Origin: Saccharomonospora amisosensis
GTDB lineage: Bacteria; Actinomycetota; Actinomycetes; Mycobacteriales; Pseudonocardiaceae
Length of the DNA stretch: 64,000 bases
Direction: 5' to 3'
Assembly: GCF_011761185.1 (NCBI RefSeq)
Contig: NZ_JAAOYM010000001.1
Span: 1,612,001-1,676,000, forward strand
Shown piece by piece: positions 46,407 to 55,811 of this stretch. A model generated the notes under the pieces. The model was not told where the DNA came from, searched no databases, and saw nothing but the letters and a program-made list of their open reading frames with translations. The position numbers were made by a program, and so were the translations under genes. Position 1 is the first letter of the stretch. Every line of letters begins with the position of its first letter.

Positions 46407-46496
46407 TCCGGGTGCTTCCGGTGAAGGTGCCGCCCGAGACGTCGACATCCAGCGCGAGGCAAGAACAGCACCACCACGATCAGGAAGGCGAGTCCG

Positions 46497-47804
46497 ATGA
46501 CGCCCCCGCACAATTACCTCGCGGTGATCAAGGTCGTCGGTATCGGCGGCGGCGGCGTGAACGCCGTGAACCGCATGATCGAGGTCGGCCTGAAGGGTGT
46601 CGAGTTCATCGCGGTGAACACCGACGCCCAAGCCCTGCTGATGTCCGACGCCGACGTGAAGCTCGACATCGGCAGGGAACTCACCCGAGGTCTCGGCGCG
46701 GGTGCCTCCCCCGAGGTGGGGCAGAAGGCCGCCGAGGACCACCGGGAGGAGATCGAGGAGGTCCTCAAGGGCGCCGACATGGTCTTCGTGACCGCTGGAG
46801 AGGGTGGCGGCACCGGCACCGGTGGCGCGCCCGTCGTCGGGCAGATCGCCCGCAAGCTGGGCGCGCTGACGATAGGTGTGGTCACCCGGCCGTTCTCCTT
46901 CGAGGGCAAGCGCAGGGCACGGCAGGCCGAGGACGGCATCCAGGCGTTGCGCAACGAATGCGACACGCTGATCGTGATCCCCAACGACCGACTGCTGCAG
47001 CTCGGCGACATCGGTGTCTCGCTGATGGACGCCTTCCGCTCCGCGGACGAGGTGCTGCTCTCCGGTGTGCAGGGCATCACCGATCTGATCACCACTCCCG
47101 GCCTGATCAACCTCGACTTCGCCGACGTGAAGAGCGTCATGTCGGGAGCGGGCAGCGCGCTGATGGGCATCGGCTCCGCTCGCGGTGAGGGCCGCGCCGT
47201 GCAGGCCGCGGAGAAGGCCATCAACTCACCGCTGCTGGAAGCCTCGATGGACGGTGCGCACGGCGCCCTGCTGTCGATCGCGGGCGGCTCCGACCTGGGC
47301 CTGTTCGAGATCAACGAAGCGGCATCGCTGGTGCAGGAGTCCGCGCACCCCGAGGCGAACATCATCTTCGGCACCATCATCGACGACTCCCTCGGCGACG
47401 AGGTTCGCGTGACGGTCATCGCGGCCGGCTTCGACGCCGGTGCGCCCACGCACAAGAAGCTCGATCCTGGCACCTTCGGCAGCCGTGGCTCCACCACCGC
47501 CACCGCCGAAGCGGGCCAGGTCGGTGGCACGCAGTCCGCGTCGGCGGGGCAGTACCGGGTCGGCGCCACGGCAGGTGATGCGGACCCGGGTGCGCCGACC
47601 TCACCGATGCCCCGCACACAACACACCGGAACAGGTGGCGCGCCGCAGTCCGGGTCGCTGCCGCCCCAGCAGGGCACGAGCGGTCGCGGCTACCAGCAAC
47701 CCTCGACGCAGCGTGGGCAGGGCAGCCTGCCGGGCAGGGCGTTCCCGGTGAGCGACGACCCCTCCGACGACGACGTGGACGTCCCACCCTTCATGCGCCG
47801 CTGA
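46497..47804 (+). CDS. ftsZ: Cell-division protein FtsZ
   Basis: FtsZ is the GTP-driven tubulin homologue that forms the Z-ring. The 435-residue product has [15 protein letters not shown], the tubulin signature [11 protein letters not shown]7-loop [11 protein letters not shown] and a C-terminal conserved peptide ([11 protein letters not shown]) that binds FtsW/SepF-type partners. The linker (about 320-420) is Gly/Thr/Pro/Gln-rich. ATG 46497 has GGAAGGCGAG just upstream. It is separated from ftsQ by a promoter-bearing gap, allowing independent control. Confidence 0.98.
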   Translation: MTPPHNYLAVIKVVGIGGGGVNAVNRMIEVGLKGVEFIAVNTDAQALLMSDADVKLDIGRELTRGLGAGASPEVGQKAAEDHREEIEEVLKGADMVFVTAGEGGGTGTGGAPVVGQIARKLGALTIGVVTRPFSFEGKRRARQAEDGIQALRNECDTLIVIPNDRLLQLGDIGVSLMDAFRSADEVLLSGVQGITDLITTPGLINLDFADVKSVMSGAGSALMGIGSARGEGRAVQAAEKAINSPLLEASMDGAHGALLSIAGGSDLGLFEINEAASLVQESAHPEANIIFGTIIDDSLGDEVRVTVIAAGFDAGAPTHKKLDPGTFGSRGSTTATAEAGQVGGTQSASAGQYRVGATAGDADPGAPTSPMPRTQHTGTGGAPQSGSLPPQQGTSGRGYQQPSTQRGQGSLPGRAFPVSDDPSDDDVDVPPFMRR

Positions 47805-47882
47805 ACCGGCCGAGTCCAGCCGAGAGCCAGGGAGGGCCCTCGGCGTGGTACTAGTGGGTCAGCACGATGAAGGGGTTCTCGG

Positions 47883-48587
47883 TTGCGCATCAGGCGGATC
47901 GTCACGACCAGGGAAGGCGGCGTCTCCAAGCCGCCGTTCGACTCGTTCAACCTCGGCGACCACGTCGGTGACGATCCCGGCGCCGTCGCCGCGAACCGGC
48001 GACGCCTCGCAGCCGAACTCGGGCTGTCCCAGCGGAATCTCGCCTGGATGGAGCAGGTCCACGGCCGCAAGGCGACGATCGTCGACGGTAGCGAGCAGGC
48101 CCCGGCCGAGGCGACCGACGCGCTCGTGACCGACCGTCCTGGCGTCGCCTTGGTAGCGCTGGTCGCCGACTGCGTGCCGGTGCTGCTCGGTGACCCGGTG
48201 GCCGGTGTGGTGGCCGCCGTGCACGCGGGCAGGGTGGGCGCCAGGGTCGGGGTGGTCCCGTCGGCGATCGAGGCGATGCGTTCGGTCGGCGCAGAGCCGC
48301 ACCGGATGGAGGCGCTGCTCGGCCCCGCCGTCTGCGGTGCGTGCTACGAAGTGCCACAGGAAATGGTCGACGACGTGGAGGCGCACCTGCCCGGTAGCGC
48401 CTGCCGCAGCCGTAGCGGGACACCCGCACTTGACCTGCGTGCCGGCCTGTGGCGGCAGCTCGCCGACCTCGGGGTCGGCAGGATCGGCGTTGACCCGAGG
48501 TGCACTGTCGAGGACCCGACCCTGTTCAGCCACCGCAGGCAGCAGCCGACGGGCAGGCTGGCCGCGATCACGTGGTTCGAGGAGTGA
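47883..48587 (+). CDS. pgeF: Purine nucleoside phosphorylase-type laccase-domain protein (YfiH/PgeF family)
   Basis: The product is 234 residues. The three metal ligands of the family are visible: His60 in WMEQVHG, Cys97 in VADCVPV and His114 in AAVHAGR. YfiH-family proteins act on purine nucleosides, and in E. coli the homologue edits UDP-MurNAc carrying the wrong amino acid, which fits a dcw neighbour. The start is probably TTG 47883, with AAGGGG about 7 bases upstream; other starts would break the conserved N-terminus. It is followed immediately by yggS. Confidence 0.92.
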   Translation: MRIRRIVTTREGGVSKPPFDSFNLGDHVGDDPGAVAANRRRLAAELGLSQRNLAWMEQVHGRKATIVDGSEQAPAEATDALVTDRPGVALVALVADCVPVLLGDPVAGVVAAVHAGRVGARVGVVPSAIEAMRSVGAEPHRMEALLGPAVCGACYEVPQEMVDDVEAHLPGSACRSRSGTPALDLRAGLWRQLADLGVGRIGVDPRCTVEDPTLFSHRRQQPTGRLAAITWFEE

Positions 48588-48589
48588 CG

Positions 48590-49318
48590 GTGCGGCGCGA
48601 GGCTGAACTCGCCGATGCGCTGGCCGCCGTCCGTGACCGCATCGCCAGGGCCTGCGCGGCGGCGAACCGGTCACCCGATGAGGTGCGATTGCTGGCCGTC
48701 ACCAAGACCTTTCCCGCGTCCGACGCCGCGCTGCTCGCCGACCTCGGCGTCACCGACCTCGCAGAGAACCGCGACCAGGAGGCGGCCGCGAAGGCGCGTG
48801 AGGTGGCGCGGCTGCGCCCCGGCGCCGCGATCCGCTGGCACATGGTCGGGCGGTTGCAGCGCAACAAGGCTCGCTCCGTCGCGCGGTGGGCCCAGGAGGT
48901 GCAGTCGGTGGACTCACCGCGCCTGGTGGACGCGCTCGCGCGCGCGGTGAGGGCGGCACTGGACGCAGGCGAGGCGGACCAGCCCCTCGATGTGTTGCTC
49001 CAAGCCAGCCTTGACGACGATCCTGCGCGCGGTGGATGCCCGCTCGAAGAGCTTGATGAGCTCGCCGACCGCGTCACCCACAACAGTGAGATTCTGCACT
49101 TGCGCGGTCTCATGGCCGTCGCGCCGCTCGGCGCCGATCCGGCGCCCGCGTTCGAGCGGCTCGCGCATGCCGCTGAGCGTCTCCGTACCGACCACCCACA
49201 GGCCACGGAGCTGTCCGCGGGAATGAGCGCGGATCTCGAGGCCGCGATCGCGCATGGCTCGACCTGTGTGCGTGTCGGAACCGCGCTGCTCGGGCGTCGC
49301 GGTCTAGCCTCGCCGTAG
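48590..49318 (+). CDS. PLP homeostasis protein (YggS/PROSC family)
   Basis: The product is a 242-residue TIM-barrel protein that binds pyridoxal phosphate at Lys39 (LLAVTKTFP) and buffers free PLP; no catalytic activity is known. Other family motifs are WHMVGRLQRNK and the phosphate loop GMSADLEAAI near the C-terminus. GTG 48590 is chosen because GAGGAG (48579-48584) lies 5 bases before it. The in-frame GTG 48584, overlapping the pgeF stop, is an alternative. The pgeF-yggS-sepF order is conserved in actinobacterial dcw clusters. Confidence 0.94.
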   Translation: MRREAELADALAAVRDRIARACAAANRSPDEVRLLAVTKTFPASDAALLADLGVTDLAENRDQEAAAKAREVARLRPGAAIRWHMVGRLQRNKARSVARWAQEVQSVDSPRLVDALARAVRAALDAGEADQPLDVLLQASLDDDPARGGCPLEELDELADRVTHNSEILHLRGLMAVAPLGADPAPAFERLAHAAERLRTDHPQATELSAGMSADLEAAIAHGSTCVRVGTALLGRRGLASP

Positions 49319-49399
49319 AAAGGTTCACCACGAGGACTTTCGTCGGTGAGACCGAGCGTCAACGGTGGGGACCGCTATCGCGGAGGGCGAGGGAGTGGC

Positions 49400-50014
49400 A
49401 TGAGCGCGCTGCAGAAGCTGAAGGCCTACTTCGGAATGGTCCCTGCCGACTACGACTACGACTACGACTACGACGACCGGCGCGGCTACTCCGACGACGA
49501 CTACGACGGCTACGGCGAGCGGCCCTACAAGGAGACGCCGCCACGCAGGCCACGCCCGCGCTACCACGTCATGGACGAGTTCGACGACCCGGAGCCGCCG
49601 CCCGCGCGCACCCGTCGCCGGGTGGAGGCCTCCGAACCGCCCGTGCACGGCTCGCTGGCGGTCGATCGTCAGCCCGATCCGGTGGCCAGGCTGCGGCCGG
49701 CAGCCGAGCCCGCCCGGCAACCGGCGCGCGACCCGCTGAGCCGCATCATCACGCTGCACCCGACCAGCTACGTCGAGGCGCGGGAGATCGGCGAGGCCTA
49801 CCGGGACGGCACCCCGGTGATCATCAATCTGACGGAGATGGCGAACGCCGACGCCAAGCGGCTCGTCGACTTCGCAGCGGGCCTGGCCTTCGCGCTGCGC
49901 GGATCGATGGACAAGGTCACCAACAAGGTGTTCTTGCTCTCACCCCCCGACGTGGATGTGACCGCGGAGGACCGCAGACGCATCGCCGAGGGCGGCTTGT
50001 TCCTACGGCACTGA
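49400..50014 (+). CDS. sepF: Cell-division protein SepF
   Basis: SepF tethers FtsZ to the membrane and, in actinobacteria lacking FtsA, is the main Z-ring anchor. The 204-residue product has an N-terminal amphipathic membrane-targeting segment ([13 protein letters not shown]), an acidic linker with repeated Asp-Tyr pairs (residues about 16-40) and a C-terminal globular domain (about 110-204; [19 protein letters not shown]). ATG 49400 has GGGAG upstream and starts the membrane-targeting helix. Confidence 0.96.
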   Translation: MSALQKLKAYFGMVPADYDYDYDYDDRRGYSDDDYDGYGERPYKETPPRRPRPRYHVMDEFDDPEPPPARTRRRVEASEPPVHGSLAVDRQPDPVARLRPAAEPARQPARDPLSRIITLHPTSYVEAREIGEAYRDGTPVIINLTEMANADAKRLVDFAAGLAFALRGSMDKVTNKVFLLSPPDVDVTAEDRRRIAEGGLFLRH

Positions 50015-50046
50015 TCCCCCGTCCGGACGTGTGGCAGAGTGGAGCT

Positions 50047-50331
50047 GTGGAAGCGGTCCGCTTGATCCTGTATTGGCTGCTCTTCGCCTTCTGGCTGCTG
50101 CTGATGGCGCGCATCGTGGTGGAGCTCGTCAGAGCGTTCGCCCGCGACTGGCGTCCGGCGGGTGGAGTTGCGGTGACGCTCGAGACCATCTACACAGTGA
50201 CCGACCCACCCGTTCGACTCGTCCGTCGGATTATTCCGATCATGCGGATCGGCGGCGTCGGGCTGGACCTATCGATTATGGTGCTGCTGTTGGTTGTGTT
50301 CATACTGATGCAACTGGCGTATCCCGGGTAA
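50047..50331 (+). CDS. YggT-family membrane protein
   Basis: The product is 94 residues with two membrane helices (about 5-25 and 70-92) flanking a loop with RDWRPAGG and TDPPVRLVRRIIP, the YggT signature. The gene lies between sepF and wag31, the conserved actinobacterial position (Rv2146c). GTG 50047 is chosen by comparison with Rv2146c and a GTGGAG upstream; an in-frame GTG at 50029 is possible. Role in division is suggested only by position. Confidence 0.9.
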   Translation: MEAVRLILYWLLFAFWLLLMARIVVELVRAFARDWRPAGGVAVTLETIYTVTDPPVRLVRRIIPIMRIGGVGLDLSIMVLLLVVFILMQLAYPG

Positions 50332-50382
50332 CGGGGAATCGGGGATACGTCCGGCAGGCCATGGAGTGCGTGAGGTGATCTG

Positions 50383-51252
50383 ATGTCGTTGACCCCTGCT
50401 GACGTGCATAACGTCGCGTTCAGCAAGCCTCCAATCGGCAAGCGGGGCTATAACGAGGACGAGGTGGACGCCTTCCTCGACCTGGTGGAGACCGAGCTTG
50501 CGCGGTTGATAGAGGACAATAACGAGCTGCGGCAGCAGGTCGAACAGCTCGATGCCGAGTTGGAATCGACTCGTAGCGAGCTGGAGTCCGCCAAGGCCGC
50601 GGGCGGTGCGCAGCAGCACATCCCTCGCGACGAGACGCCGTCGCGCAGGCTGGCGCCCGTGCCCCCGCCGACCTCGGCCATGGAGCAGACCCAGACCCAC
50701 GGGTTCATGGGCGACAGTGGCGAGCCCAACGTGCAGGCCGCGAAGGTGCTGGGCCTGGCACAGGAGATGGCCGACCGGCTCACCGCCGAGGCCAAGACCG
50801 AGTCGGACAGCATGCTGGCCGAGGCGAGGACCAAGTCCGAGCAGTTGCTCTCCGATGCCAGGTCGAAGGCCGACTCCATGGTCAACGAGGCGCGCACCCG
50901 CGCGGAGACCATGCTCAACGACGCACGCACCAGGGCCGAGACGCTGGAGCGGCAGGCGCGCGAAAAGGCGACCAACATGGATCGCGAGGCGCAGCGCAAG
51001 TACACCGAGACGATGAACAACCTGAACACCGAGAAGAGCGCGCTCAACAAGAAGATCGAGGAGCTGCGCACGATCGAGCGCGAGTACCGCACCCGCCTGC
51101 GTGGGTTCCTCGAGTCACAGCTGCGCGAACTCGACGACAGGGGTTCCGCCGCGCCTGCCTCCGCCTCCTCCGGCTCCGGCCAGTCGAGCACGAGCGGCGG
51201 GAGCAGCACTGGCCAGGGCTACTCGTTCGGCCCCAGGGCCGAGGCAGGCTGA
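50383..51252 (+). CDS. wag31: DivIVA-family polar growth protein Wag31
   Basis: Wag31 marks the cell pole and directs apical wall synthesis. The 289-residue product has the N-terminal DivIVA domain ([20 protein letters not shown], then [14 protein letters not shown]), a coiled coil, a flexible linker (about 72-115) and a second long coiled coil (about 120-245). The second coil contains four 11-residue units such as [12 protein letters not shown] Ser/Gly-rich tail ends the protein. A Thr-Pro in the linker (DETPSRR) is a plausible kinase site by analogy with M. tuberculosis Wag31, not shown here. Confidence 0.97.
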   Translation: MSLTPADVHNVAFSKPPIGKRGYNEDEVDAFLDLVETELARLIEDNNELRQQVEQLDAELESTRSELESAKAAGGAQQHIPRDETPSRRLAPVPPPTSAMEQTQTHGFMGDSGEPNVQAAKVLGLAQEMADRLTAEAKTESDSMLAEARTKSEQLLSDARSKADSMVNEARTRAETMLNDARTRAETLERQAREKATNMDREAQRKYTETMNNLNTEKSALNKKIEELRTIEREYRTRLRGFLESQLRELDDRGSAAPASASSGSGQSSTSGGSSTGQGYSFGPRAEAG

Positions 51253-51329
51253 GGTCGGGCGCAGGCTGAGGCCGGTTGAGCCCTGTGTCCTCGGGTGGGC
51301 CGGTTGTCCGGTTGGTGTCACGCATCGAT

Positions 51330-51363
51330 ACGGTTCCGACACTCGCTGGAGGGTCGGAGCCGT
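51330..51363 (+). terminator. Hairpin terminator after wag31
   Basis: An 11-bp stem with one G-T pair (ACGGTTCCGAC at 51330-51340, GTCGGAGCCGT at 51353-51363) closes a 12-base loop in the 140-base gap after wag31. It is followed by a T-rich stretch and then the promoter of the next gene. Confidence 0.6.
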
Positions 51364-51392
51364 TCCTGCTCGGTTTCGTGTTGTAATTCACC

Positions 51393-51998
51393 GTGCTCTA
51401 CATCGTCCTCATCCTGGTACTGGCCGCGCTCGGCCTGGTGGTCACGGCACTCGTGACGGCCAACTCCCTCTGGGCGTGGATCTCGATCGGGTTGTCCGTG
51501 TTGGCGGGTGCGTTGCTGGTCTTCGACTGGTGGCGCAGGAGGTCGGCGGCAGGCACCAAACCAGGCTCGTCGGAGGCCACCGAAGCCGACGGTGAAGGCG
51601 GCGGCGAGCCCACCGCCTCGGAGACGGGTAGGGCGGAACCGGCCGCCGAATCGGCGGTGGCGTCGGGCCAGAACTCCGCGACCGATCCGAGCGCCACAAC
51701 GACCGGCACGGCGCGGGCCCCACGCGCGGGCGCCGTGGAGGAGCGCGACGGCGATCCCGCCGAGGAGGAGACCGACGCCGCCGACCTGCTGGTGGTCTCC
51801 GAGCTGGACGCCGAGGTACTCGTCGTGGACGAACACCCGCGCTACCACCTCTCCGGATGCGACTGGTTGGAGGCAAGGGCCACCATCCCGATCGCCGTCA
51901 AGGAGGCCCGCGAGTTGGGCTTCACCCCGTGCGCGCTGTGCGGGCCGGACGCCACGCTCGCGTCCCGGCGCCGAGGCAAGCGCACCTTTCGCAAGTAG
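51393..51998 (+). CDS. Membrane protein with a C-terminal Ada-like metal-binding motif (Rv2144c position)
   Basis: The product is 201 residues with two N-terminal membrane helices (about 2-23 and 27-46), a charged linker (about 48-135) and a small C-terminal domain. That domain carries [10 protein letters not shown] and [14 protein letters not shown]: a His, a Cys and a CxxC in the spacing of the Ada_Zn_binding / metal-binding domains found beside nucleases. GTG 51393 follows TGTAAT (51382-51387) by 5 bases, so a leaderless start is likely. Its place after wag31 matches Rv2144c. Function is unknown. Confidence 0.82.
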   Translation: MLYIVLILVLAALGLVVTALVTANSLWAWISIGLSVLAGALLVFDWWRRRSAAGTKPGSSEATEADGEGGGEPTASETGRAEPAAESAVASGQNSATDPSATTTGTARAPRAGAVEERDGDPAEEETDAADLLVVSELDAEVLVVDEHPRYHLSGCDWLEARATIPIAVKEARELGFTPCALCGPDATLASRRRGKRTFRK

Positions 51999-52044
51999 GA
52001 CGGGTCCGGTCACGAACGGTTGCCCGCTACCCGTTAATCTGGAC

Positions 52045-52275
52045 AGCACAAGGCGATGATCCGGCCATCACCGGGGAGCCTCCGGAAGAACGGGTGGAAA
52101 CCTCAGTAGAACCGGACGGGAGCGGCCCGTCACAGCCGTCGAACGAGAGGTCCGCGCCTTGGGTGTGGGCAAGCGGGGTGGTACCGCGGAACGCGCGCGG
52201 AAGAGGCGCCGTGTCGTCCCCGTGTGGGCTCGCGCACGTGAGCCCGTGCGAGACAGCCGAACCGCGAGGAGCACA
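52045..52275 (+). promoter_or_regulatory. Translational T-box riboswitch, tRNA-Ile, upstream of ileS
   Basis: The 281-base leader holds the T-box core GGGGTGGTACCGCGG (52175-52189), whose UGGU (52179-52182) pairs with the tRNA 3' end. Upstream is an ultrashort Stem I: GATG (52055-52058) and CATC (52066-52069) enclose a 7-base loop with specifier ATC (52059-52061), an isoleucine codon. This matches the actinobacterial ileS class in which uncharged tRNA frees the ribosome-binding site. A further hairpin GGGCTC / GAGCCC (52226-52245) lies before GAGGAG (52266-52271). TAATCT (52035-52040) is a likely -10. Confidence 0.9.
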
Positions 52276-52279
52276 CCGG

Positions 52280-55200
52280 ATGTACCCCAAGGCTTCCTTC
52301 GGCGCGCAGCCCGCCGACCAGGTGCCCGCCCAGCCTTCGTTCCCGGCACTTGAGAAGGACGTGCTCGCCTACTGGGAGACCGACGGGACCTTCGCCGCCA
52401 CCGTGGAGGCCCGCGAGCCGGGCACCAACGGAAGCAACGAGTACGTCTTCTACGACGGCCCACCCTTCGCCAACGGCCTGCCGCACTACGGGCACCTGCT
52501 GACCGGTTACGTCAAGGACATCGTGCCCCGCTACCAGACCATGCGCGGCAGGCGGGTCGAGCGTCGCTTCGGCTGGGACACCCATGGGCTTCCCGCCGAA
52601 CTGGAGGCCGAGCGCCAGCTGGGGATCACCGACAAGTCGCAGATCGACGACATGGGTATCGCCGAGTTCAACCAGGCGTGCCGCGAATCGGTGCTGCGCT
52701 ACACCGGCGAGTGGCGGGAGTACGTCACCCGGCAGGCCCGCTGGGTCGACTTCGACCACGACTACAAGACGCTCGACGTCACCTACATGGAGTCGGTGAT
52801 CTGGGCGTTCAAGCAGCTGTGGGACAAGGGTCTGGTCTATGAGGGCTACCGGGTGCTGCCGTACTGCTGGCGCGACGAGACTCCGCTGTCCAACCACGAA
52901 CTACGCATGGACGAGGACGTCTACGCGAGCAGGCAGGACCCCGCTGTCACCATCGGTTACCGCGTCGAGGGCAACGACAACGAACTCGACGGCGCCTACC
53001 TGCTGATCTGGACGACGACGCCGTGGACGGTGCCGTCGAACCTCGCCACCGCCGTGCACCCCGACGTCGACTACGTGCTGGTGGAGCGGGAGGGCTCACC
53101 GGGCGAACGGTTCCTGCTCGCTCAGGCCCGCCTGGCCGCCTACGCCAAGGAACTCGGCGAGCAACCCCGCGTGTTGCGCGACTACAAGGGAACCGACCTG
53201 CTCGGCACCCGGTACGCCCCGCCGTTCCCGTACTTCGTGGGCCACGAGAACGCCCACCGGGTCCTCGCCGCCGACTACGTCACCACCGACGACGGCACCG
53301 GCATCGTCCACATCGCGCCCGCCTACGGTGAGGAGGACAAGGCCGTCACCGACGCGGCAGGCATCACCCCGGTTACGCCGGTGGACTCCAAGGGCCGGTT
53401 CGACGCGCAGGTGCCCGACTACCAGGGCCAGAACGTCTTCGAAGCCAACGCCAACATCATCAGGGATCTGAAGAACGGCACCGGCTCGGCCGCGCGGCAG
53501 GGTGCGGTTCTGCTGCGTCACGAGACCTACGAGCACTCCTACCCGCACTGTTGGCGTTGCCGGAACCCGCTCATCTACCGGGCGGTGTCGTCGTGGTTCG
53601 TGGCGGTGACCGAGTTCAAGGACCGCATGGTCGAGCTGAACCAGCAGATCACCTGGTATCCCGAGCACGTCAAGGACGGCCAGTTCGGCAGGTGGTTGGA
53701 GAACGCGAGGGACTGGTCGATCTCGCGCAACCGCTACTGGGGCACGCCGATCCCGGTGTGGGTCAGCGACGACCCGAACTATCCGCGCGTCGACGTGTAC
53801 GGGTCGCTGGACGAGTTGGAGCGCGACTTCGGGGTGCGGCCCACCGACCTGCACCGTCCGCACATCGACGAACTCACCCGACCCAACCCCGACGACCCGA
53901 CGGGGAACTCGACCATGCGTCGCGTGCCCGACGTGCTGGACGTGTGGTTCGACTCCGGTTCGATGCCGTTCGCCCAGGTGCACTACCCGTTCTCCAACGC
54001 CGACTGGTTCGAGCACCACTACCCGGGTGACTTCATCGTCGAGTACATCGGTCAGACCCGCGGCTGGTTCTACACGCTGCACGTGCTGGCGACCGCGCTG
54101 TTCGACCGCCCGGCGTTTCGCACCTGCGTCTCACACGGCATCGTGCTTGGCTCCGACGGTCAGAAGATGTCGAAGTCGCTGCGCAACTACCCCGACGTCA
54201 CGGAGGTGTTCGACCGTGACGGTTCCGACGCGATGCGCTGGTATCTCATGGCCAGCCCCATCCTGCGCGGTGGCAACCTGATCGTCACGGAGAAGGGCAT
54301 CAGGGACGCGGTACGGCAAGCCGTACTCCCGTTGTGGAACTCTTACTACTTCCTGGCCCTTTACGCACGGGCGGAGGGCGTGGAGGGCCGGATACGCACC
54401 GACTCGGCGCACGTACTCGACCGCTACATCCTCGCCAAGACCCACGAGCTGGTCACCGATGTTGGAGCGGCCCTCGACAGCTACGACATCGCGGAGAGCT
54501 GCGCGCTGGTTCGCAACTTCCTCGAAGTGCTCACCAACTGGTACGTGCGCCGCTCGCGCGACCGGTTCTGGCAGGGTGAGCGGGACGCCATCGACACGCT
54601 GCACACGGTGCTGGAGGTCGTGTGCCGGACGGCGGCGCCGCTGCTGCCACTCACCACGGAAGCCGTGTGGCGCGGACTGACCGGAGGGCGTTCGGTGCAC
54701 CTGACCGACTGGCCGCTGGTCGACGAGTTGCCCGCGGACGCCGCGCTCGTGACGGCCATGGACCGGGTGCGGCAGGTGTGCTCCTCGGCGCTGTCGCTGC
54801 GCAAGGCCAACAAGCTGCGGGTGCGCTTGCCGCTGGCCAAGCTGTTGGTGGCGGCCGAGGACGCGGAGACACTGCGTCCGTTCACCGACATCATCCGCGA
54901 CGAGGTGAACGTCAAGTCGGTGGAGCTGACCACCGACGTCGCCGCACACGGGGGGTTCGAGGTCGCGGTGAACGCCAGGGCTGCCGGTCCCCGGCTCGGC
55001 AAGGACGTGCAGCGCGTGATCAAGGCCGTCAAGGCAGGCGAGTGGACAACGAGCGCGGAGGGCGCCGTCGTGGCCGCCGGTGTCGAGCTGCTGGAGGGCG
55101 AGTACGAGCGCAGGCTCGTGGCCAAGGACCACGGCGCGGCCGCCGAGTTGTCCGGCGGTTCGGGGCTCGTGCTGCTCGAAACCGAGGTGACAGCCGAGCT

Positions 55201-55456
55201 CGCGCGGGAGGGCCTTGCGCGTGACATGGTGCGGGTGGTGCAGCAGGCACGCAGGGATGCCTCGCTCGACATCGCCGATCGCATCGTGCTCACAGTGGAC
55301 GCCCCTGACGACGTCGCCGAGGCCGTGCGCGCCCACGAGGCGTTCGTCGCGGGCGAGACCCTCGCCTCGGACGTCTCGTACGCCCCGGTCACGGACGGGT
55401 TCTCCGGCGCTGTCGGCGACGGCGTCAAGGTCACCGTCGCCGTGGCGAAACTGTAA
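52280..55456 (+). CDS. ileS: Isoleucyl-tRNA synthetase
   Basis: IleS charges tRNA-Ile in the cytoplasm. The 1058-residue product is a class I synthetase with HYGH (69-72, the HIGH motif), KMSKS (629-633), a CP1 editing domain between them ([16 protein letters not shown]) and a C-terminal anticodon domain. The length and lack of a terminal zinc domain fit the eukaryote-like type 2 IleS common in actinobacteria, associated with mupirocin resistance. ATG 52280 has GAGGAG 8 bases upstream. Expression is predicted to be set by the T-box leader. Confidence 0.97.
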   Translation: MYPKASFGAQPADQVPAQPSFPALEKDVLAYWETDGTFAATVEAREPGTNGSNEYVFYDGPPFANGLPHYGHLLTGYVKDIVPRYQTMRGRRVERRFGWDTHGLPAELEAERQLGITDKSQIDDMGIAEFNQACRESVLRYTGEWREYVTRQARWVDFDHDYKTLDVTYMESVIWAFKQLWDKGLVYEGYRVLPYCWRDETPLSNHELRMDEDVYASRQDPAVTIGYRVEGNDNELDGAYLLIWTTTPWTVPSNLATAVHPDVDYVLVEREGSPGERFLLAQARLAAYAKELGEQPRVLRDYKGTDLLGTRYAPPFPYFVGHENAHRVLAADYVTTDDGTGIVHIAPAYGEEDKAVTDAAGITPVTPVDSKGRFDAQVPDYQGQNVFEANANIIRDLKNGTGSAARQGAVLLRHETYEHSYPHCWRCRNPLIYRAVSSWFVAVTEFKDRMVELNQQITWYPEHVKDGQFGRWLENARDWSISRNRYWGTPIPVWVSDDPNYPRVDVYGSLDELERDFGVRPTDLHRPHIDELTRPNPDDPTGNSTMRRVPDVLDVWFDSGSMPFAQVHYPFSNADWFEHHYPGDFIVEYIGQTRGWFYTLHVLATALFDRPAFRTCVSHGIVLGSDGQKMSKSLRNYPDVTEVFDRDGSDAMRWYLMASPILRGGNLIVTEKGIRDAVRQAVLPLWNSYYFLALYARAEGVEGRIRTDSAHVLDRYILAKTHELVTDVGAALDSYDIAESCALVRNFLEVLTNWYVRRSRDRFWQGERDAIDTLHTVLEVVCRTAAPLLPLTTEAVWRGLTGGRSVHLTDWPLVDELPADAALVTAMDRVRQVCSSALSLRKANKLRVRLPLAKLLVAAEDAETLRPFTDIIRDEVNVKSVELTTDVAAHGGFEVAVNARAAGPRLGKDVQRVIKAVKAGEWTTSAEGAVVAAGVELLEGEYERRLVAKDHGAAAELSGGSGLVLLETEVTAELAREGLARDMVRVVQQARRDASLDIADRIVLTVDAPDDVAEAVRAHEAFVAGETLASDVSYAPVTDGFSGAVGDGVKVTVAVAKL

Positions 55457-55486
55457 CGCCTGGCACCTCGGACACGGTTACCGCGT

Positions 55487-55786
55487 ATGGACAGTCTGCG
55501 GTTCGCGGTGCGGGTCAAGCCCGGCGCCAAGCGGGACGCCGTCGGCGGCGTGTGGGACGGCGCACTCGGCGAGGCGCTCGTGGTGTCGGTGCGGGCTCGC
55601 GCCGTCGACGGGGCGGCCAACGATGCCTTGTGCCGGGTGCTCGCGGCCGTCCTCGCCGTGCGTCCCCGCGACGTGGTCGTGGTGAAGGGGCAGCGTTCGA
55701 GGGACAAGGTGGTCGAGGTGCGTGGCGCGCCGGAGGGGTCGCAAGCCCGGGTCGACACGCTCAGACACTCTATTGTGGATAGCTGA
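55487..55786 (+). CDS. DUF167 family protein (YggU)
   Basis: The product is 99 residues with the family core AVRVKPGAKRDAVGG, VRARAVDGAANDALCRVLA and VVVVKGQRSRDKVVEV. The function of this conserved small protein is not known. It starts 30 bases after ileS. The ribosome-binding site is weak, so translation may depend on ileS read-through; a poorly conserved start is possible. Confidence 0.9.
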   Translation: MDSLRFAVRVKPGAKRDAVGGVWDGALGEALVVSVRARAVDGAANDALCRVLAAVLAVRPRDVVVVKGQRSRDKVVEVRGAPEGSQARVDTLRHSIVDS

Positions 55787-55811
55787 ACGAGGCTGAGGCA
55801 CGGGAGGTGAC

